This document shows positions 59,245-64,000 of a stretch of DNA of 64,000 bases, one piece after another. Below the pieces are notes generated by a model. That model searched no databases, had not been told where the DNA came from, and saw only the letters and a program-made list of their open reading frames with translations. The stretch covers positions 13,844,707 to 13,908,706 of the forward strand of contig OX459098.1 of the NCBI GenBank assembly GCA_949775045.1, read 5' to 3'. The first letter of the stretch is position 1. The number at the start of each line of letters is the position of its first letter. This DNA comes from Metridium senile (Eukaryota; Cnidaria; Anthozoa; Actiniaria; Metridiidae). Both the position numbers and the translations under genes were made by a program.

Positions 59245-60153
59245 TGCTTATAATAAAAGCAATATAAAATAATAGAATTAGAATTGCTAAGATTTTTATG
59301 GATATAGTGTAATTACTCTAGAGATTAAATCATGAAATTCAAATTACAAAAGAGTACAGATATAATGCTAATAATAACAATAGAAAAGGAAAGGTTTACC
59401 AAAGAATTAGAGCTAAAACACTATATCAGATTAATTTGCAACTGTGTAATAGTTCTGAGACCCCGTCTACACAGATCCGGATACTTTTGAAACCACATAC
59501 TTTTTGATGCGAATCGGCCTATCGTCCACACGAATCCAGTGAATCCTGTCACCGAAACTGCATACTTTTACTTGAATCCTCCGGATACGCGGATTCATGT
59601 GGACGCAAATATTTCTATGCGGTTTAAGCCGGATCGGATTCATATAGAGGAGGCCTTATCTAGCGACTATTTGTCACTATCAAAGACAAGTAAAGTTGTA
59701 ATGAGATATTGTTTTCTTTTGTATTTGATGTTTCTGGTTGAGTGATACTGACTAAATGGTCACTAAATACAAACTATTAGTTAGTAACTATTTTGTTTCT
59801 ATTTCATGGTTTTAGTGTTTTCGCTTTATACAATTTTGTTTGCTAAGATTTTCATGGATATAGTCTAATTACTCTAATGTATATATAAACCATGAAATTC
59901 AAATTACAAAAAAGTACAAATATAATACTAATAATAACAATAGAAAAGGAAAGATTTAGCAAAGAATTATACAATTTTGTTTGCTAAGATTTCAATGGAT
60001 ATATTTCAAACACTCCAGTGCATAAGCTATGCAAATACTACCATTGTTAAAATACAAATTGGTTTGGCCTGATTTTGGTTAAATTTATTCAGACGTTTCG
60101 AATTACACTTAGACCTTCTAGTCAAGGAGCATGTGTACTTCTGTGGGACTTTC
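59245..60153 (+). repeat. Diverged direct duplication in SRBD1 intron 7
   Basis: A ~130-bp block (59286-59412: TTGCTAAGATTTTTATGG ... AACAATAGAAAAGGAAAGG) recurs at 59840-59970, and its first 35 bp again near 59978. Between the copies, 59455-59680 looks like a degraded MITE (CCCCGTCTACACAGATCCGG...). The rest is unassigned. Confidence 0.65.
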
Positions 60154-60690
60154 ATGAAGAAAGTTGACAACCTATCTAAATATGTTCAGGGACACCCAAG
60201 GAACAAGAAAAAAATTGTTGACAATCTGTCAACTCGCTATTATCGATTTTATGGGAGTTTAAAAATACACCCAGCATGAAAACGAGGCTGGGATGTTATT
60301 GCCCCCCAAAAATATGAAATATGAAATATGATTGAGCAGTCATCATGACACTGACAGGCATCAACATATAGCCTCCAGCCAACAGTTTTATATTGTTGTT
60401 GCTTTAGTCACGTGACCAGAAAGTGGTTGCATGAAAACGAGGCTGGGTATTTTAAATGCTTTTATTTGCTATATTTCTGTGCTTTATTTAAAGTTAATTT
60501 GTACTAAATGTTTATCAAAATACTTTAAAAACTGTTTAGAAGTGTTGGCAATCAATATCACGTCATCAGCAGCATCAAATCGAGGCTAGTGAGGTAACTC
60601 AATTAAGTATCATGCTAAATTAATGTTTTTTGAAAGGAATTTCATTTAAATACCTTAGAACAACAAAATATGATTTTTTTATAAGTCTTC
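60154..60690 (+). repeat. Left arm of a large inverted repeat
   Basis: This arm is the inverted complement of 63470-64000, with few mismatches over the outer ~440 bp and increasing divergence inward. Marker words: AGGGACACCCAAGGAACAAG, TCACGTGACCAGAAAGTGG and ATCAGCAGCATCAAATCGAG. GCATGAAAACGAGGCTGGG occurs twice inside it. Confidence 0.9.
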
Positions 60691-60719
60691 TCCACTATTA
60701 ATAATCTGTGTTTTATAAC

Positions 60720-61790
60720 ACCATTTAGAGTTCTATTTACTTTGTCTGATGCTGGAGACAGTTGTATCAGTACTGGTTACATATCAAAATGCAGCCCACG
60801 TACTATCGATAAGCTGAACGAAGACCTTCACAGAATCTGCGAATGGACATTCACCAACAAACTACTACTCAACCCAGACAAAACTAAACTGGTTATCTTT
60901 GGAAGTAGGCCTATGACAAGTAAGGTCCAAGATTTTAAAATAATTCTTCTTGGCAAAGATGTCAAACCCGTAAATTCTGCAAAAGACTTGGGAGTAATGC
61001 TTGACTCGAACTTGACTTACAAAGATCATATTTCATCAACAATCTGTAAATGCATGTCACGATTATGTCAAATAAACAGAGTGAAGCATGCTTTAGACAA
61101 AAATACTCTGAATATAGTTATAAACTCTCTAGTATTTAGTAAACTGTTTTACTGCTCAACAGTATGGAGCAACACTACCGATAACAATTTAAATAAACTT
61201 CGAAAAGTCCAAAACTACGCTGGCCGGATTGTAAGTGGCACAAAGAAATACGATCACATTACTCCTGTACTAAAGGAACTAAAATGGCTACCAATCAAAG
61301 AACAACTTTTCTATCGTGATGCTGTGATGTGTTTTAAATGTATGATCGGTTGCGTTCCACAAATCCTTACAGAACCTCTGATTAGACGTGACAAAGTATG
61401 TACAAGAACTACAAGGAATTCGACAAACCTACACATCCCACTATACACCACTGCTACAGGACAAAGAACATTCCATTACAGAAGTGTAAAACTGTGGAAC
61501 AGTCTTGACAAAGACTTAAAAATAAGTCAGACAGTTTTAGAATTTAAGAAGAAACTTAAAACAAATATGCTTAGCAAATTTATAGATACTTAATTTAATT
61601 AATGTAATTTATAGGGTATGTATACGTATGTATGTATGTATGTGTGTATATTTATTTCTTATCATTTTTATTATATTACTATTTTTTTCTCTCTATTGAT
61701 TCTAGATATATTTTATTTGTAATTTATGTTCTCTGAAAAGCCTTTTAAGGACGAGAATAAAAATGTATGTATGTATGTATGTACGTAGCC
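60720..61790 (+). pseudogene. 5'-truncated non-LTR retrotransposon (CR1/L2-like) ORF2 C-terminus
   Basis: An open frame up to 61593 encodes the RT thumb and C-terminal part: LNEDLHRICEWTFTNKLLLN, KTKLVIFGS, VNSAKDLGVMLDSNLTYKDH, KLFYCSTVWS, LKELKWLPIKEQLFYR and FHYRSVKLWNSL. The region that should carry the YADD box reads SDAGDSCIS, so it is degraded, and everything upstream is missing. The frame has no ATG at its apparent start. The 3' end is AGAATAAAAATGTATGTATG, a (ATGT)n tail, at about 61763-61785. The frame is otherwise uninterrupted for about 280 codons, so the copy is fairly young. Confidence 0.85.
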
Positions 61791-62089
61791 AGCTTTGTAG
61801 TGGGTCCTTTCCTATGGCTTGAAGAGAAACAGGTTGTTTGAGTAAAAGAATTGTGGTTAGACCTGATTGTTGATCTGTTGAAGTGGATTTGTATCCATGA
61901 TGACCAAATATATATTTGAAATAAATAATGTGAAAGTGTAATGGTATAATAGTGTAATGCAGTCAATTCTTCATAGTGATGGATGGTTCCAAACTTGGTA
62001 AATACAGCAATAAAGATGTTTCTGACCTATTTATATATACTGGTATCTCTAAATATATTTTGTTCTCTACGGTATGTGTTTTATTCTCT
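61791..62089. other. Spacer between the two retrotransposon remnants
   Basis: AT-rich; no gene or repeat recognised. Confidence 0.4.
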
Positions 62090-62870
62090 AATTATTCAAT
62101 TAAATCAATAAGTCAATCACAGACTTGGACTTTACCGACGATATTGCGCTGCTATCCAACAATGTTGATCAGACAGAGAGACTAGCTGATGGCCAGTGTA
62201 GAGAAGAGTGCAATCAAATCGGACTATTTTAATGACAAGACCAAGGTGATGTTTTGCAGCGTGACACTCTTCAAGTGATGGAACGGCACTTGATAATGAT
62301 GATGATTTCAATTATCTAAGGCTAGTGGATTAACTCAAACGATAAGGACATCACAGTGTGCAAAGCTCCTGTCTGGAAGGCACTGAACGATATGAACAAG
62401 GTTTGGAAATCTAGAATATCTCTTTAGTTAAAGCGTAGGCTATTTGTGGCTACCGTTGAGTGTGTCCTCCTCTATTGGTGTGAAAGCTGGTCACTGACGT
62501 CATCCTTACTGGGAAGATCCCTTGATGGCTTCTACACTTGAATGCTGCGTGCTGTGCAAAATATCAGGTGGCATAGCTACATAGCAAATGAAGACCTATC
62601 CTGGATATGGAACCCTCCCTATAATCCCGGACCAGGTTGCCTGGCAGAGACTTGGTCTTTCAGGTCACTGTTACAGGCACAAGAACTTGCCTGCTTGGGA
62701 GTTTGTGCTCTGGGAGCCCTCCCACAGACACAGAACCATCCTGGTCACACTGTGATAGTCAGCATTTATCAACACTCTCAAGCGAGACGTGGGTGCTCCA
62801 AGCACCACTGAGCCAGCCACAGGCATGGCTGATCCCCAGGATTGGAGTTCCAGGAAAATGATTTAATTAA
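62090..62870 (+). pseudogene. Decayed non-LTR retrotransposon RT fragment (RTE/endonuclease-RT type)
   Basis: Broken frames read TDLDFTDDIALLSNN (a drifted DFADDIALLS catalytic box), then KTKVMFCS, DDDFNYL, RRLFVATVECVLLYWCESWS and MLRAVQNIRWHSYIANEDLS. Downstream come CLGVCALGALP and a Gln/Pro-rich end. The order is that of the C-terminal half of a common marine-invertebrate reverse transcriptase. Several stops and frameshifts make it far more decayed than its neighbour at 60720-61790. Confidence 0.75.
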
Positions 62871-63469
62871 TTCCATCATTAGCACTGCATATGTAGTTCC
62901 ATAACCATAACAAACTACGTCATTGTACGGCCACCTATAGCAATGCAATGTGCTGCTTATATAGTGCTTTATTCACGCGAATCTCCATGTGCTTATTAAA
63001 ATAAGCCAACATAAACATAATCAATGGCCCTAAGCCCATATCTGTCCTTTTTGGCTGTCAAGTACCGTAAAATGAAATCCAATTTGCAATAAGTTCATGA
63101 CAGTCCTATTTCTGGCCATGAGAAATTGTGGAAAAGGCTAATTACAGTTTGTTTTGGTCTAAATCAAGCCATATTTCTCCAGGGAAAAATGATGTTATTA
63201 CTATACAGTTAGAATCCAGCCTACCAGCCAGCCTCTCTCTTATAAGATATAATAATAATATAATAATCTTCTAGCAAATATAATACATGCAGCTATTTTG
63301 GTTAACGTTTTAGTTATTATATACAGCCTGTACCTATCTTCCTGGTAAAAACAATCACTTGTAATCTAAATACGAAAGAGGTGCTTATTAAAATAAGGTA
63401 CTTAATTATTAAAATAAGGTATATGTCTGTCTATGACAGCTATGGATCTAGCATGTTTCAATTCGCTTA
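62871..63469. other. Unassigned stretch inside the inverted repeat
   Basis: AT-rich with a short ATA repeat (63248-63265) and two nearby copies of GTGCTTATTAAAATAAG (62988, 63381). No gene. Confidence 0.4.
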
Positions 63470-64000
63470 TAAATTGAATCATATTTTGTTGTTTTTGCTA
63501 AATGCGGAAAGTTATTTTTAAACGATATCCCTTTCAAAATCATATATTAACAATATTTAATTGAGTTACCTCACTAGCCTCGATTTGATGCTGCTGATGA
63601 CGTGATATTGATTGCCAACACTTCTAAACAGTTTTTAAAGTATTTTGATAAACATTTAGTACAAATTAACTTTAAATAAAGCACAGAAATATAGCAAATA
63701 AAAGCATTTAAAATACCCAGCCTCGTTTTCATGCAACCACTTTCTGGTCACGTGACTAAAGCAACAACAATATAAAACTGTTGGCTGGAGGCTATATGTT
63801 GATGCCTGTCAGTGTCATGATGACTGCTCAATCATAACATGTTTTTGGAGGGCAATAACATCCCAGCCTCGTTTTCATGCTGGGTATATTTTTAAACTCC
63901 CATAAAATCGATAATAGCGAGTTGACAGATTGTCAACAATTCTTTTCTTGTTCCTTGGGTGTCCCTGAACATATCTAGATAGGTTGTCAACTTTCTTCAT
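63470..64000 (-). repeat. Right arm of the large inverted repeat (runs off the window)
   Basis: Inverted complement of 60154-60690. Position 64000 pairs with 60154, so the true outer end lies beyond the window, and the left arm may correspondingly extend further left than marked. The left-arm stretch with GAAATATGAAATATGATT is shortened here to a single unit. Confidence 0.9.

Overview
The window looks like nuclear DNA of a marine invertebrate, most probably an anthozoan cnidarian (sea anemone or close relative). The reasons are the AT-rich, repeat-dense sequence with intron-split genes, a secreted MACPF pore-forming protein of the kind known from sea-anemone venom, a Penelope-like element with a GIY-YIG nuclease, a Crypton/DUF3504-type recombinase remnant, and many short inverted-repeat elements. 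The taxonomic call is inference; no species can be named.

Two cellular genes are supported. (1) A four-exon MACPF gene on the minus strand (21120 down to 14846) starts with a signal peptide and ends in a cysteine-rich domain; all exon phases agree and no break is visible. (2) The 5' part of SRBD1 (Tex-like, S1 RNA-binding-domain protein) lies on the plus strand: seven exons from 25908 to 58987, phases consistent, with the rest beyond the right edge.

Layout: 1-5060 holds two diverged copies (A, B) of a ~2.4 kb duplicated segment. 5.1-8.9 kb holds MITEs and a decayed non-LTR retrotransposon. 9.06-11.92 kb holds a second, fuller non-LTR element. 12.5-14.2 kb holds microsatellites, a foldback element and the recombinase remnant. 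14.8-21.2 kb is the MACPF gene, whose introns carry minisatellites, a Penelope-like element and tRNA-derived SINEs. 21.24-22.4 kb is an AATAG microsatellite next to the MACPF promoter. 22.6-25.14 kb is segment copy C. 25.9-64 kb is SRBD1 and its introns.

The most striking feature is in SRBD1 intron 5: a ~25.95 kb array of a 177-bp monomer (about 147 copies, 31685-57636). Every monomer is 177 bp except 19 that share the same one-base deletion. It has higher-order structure and is preceded by one inverted monomer, as if it grew from one arm of an inverted-repeat transposon. Introns 1-7 of SRBD1 also hold at least six short foldback/MITE elements, one of them 19 bp from the exon 2 acceptor. The right end holds a large inverted repeat (arms 60154-60690 and 63470-64000) flanking two non-LTR remnants.

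There is no operon logic here. The relation between parts is that two ordinary genes are embedded in, and greatly stretched by, mobile and tandem repeats.
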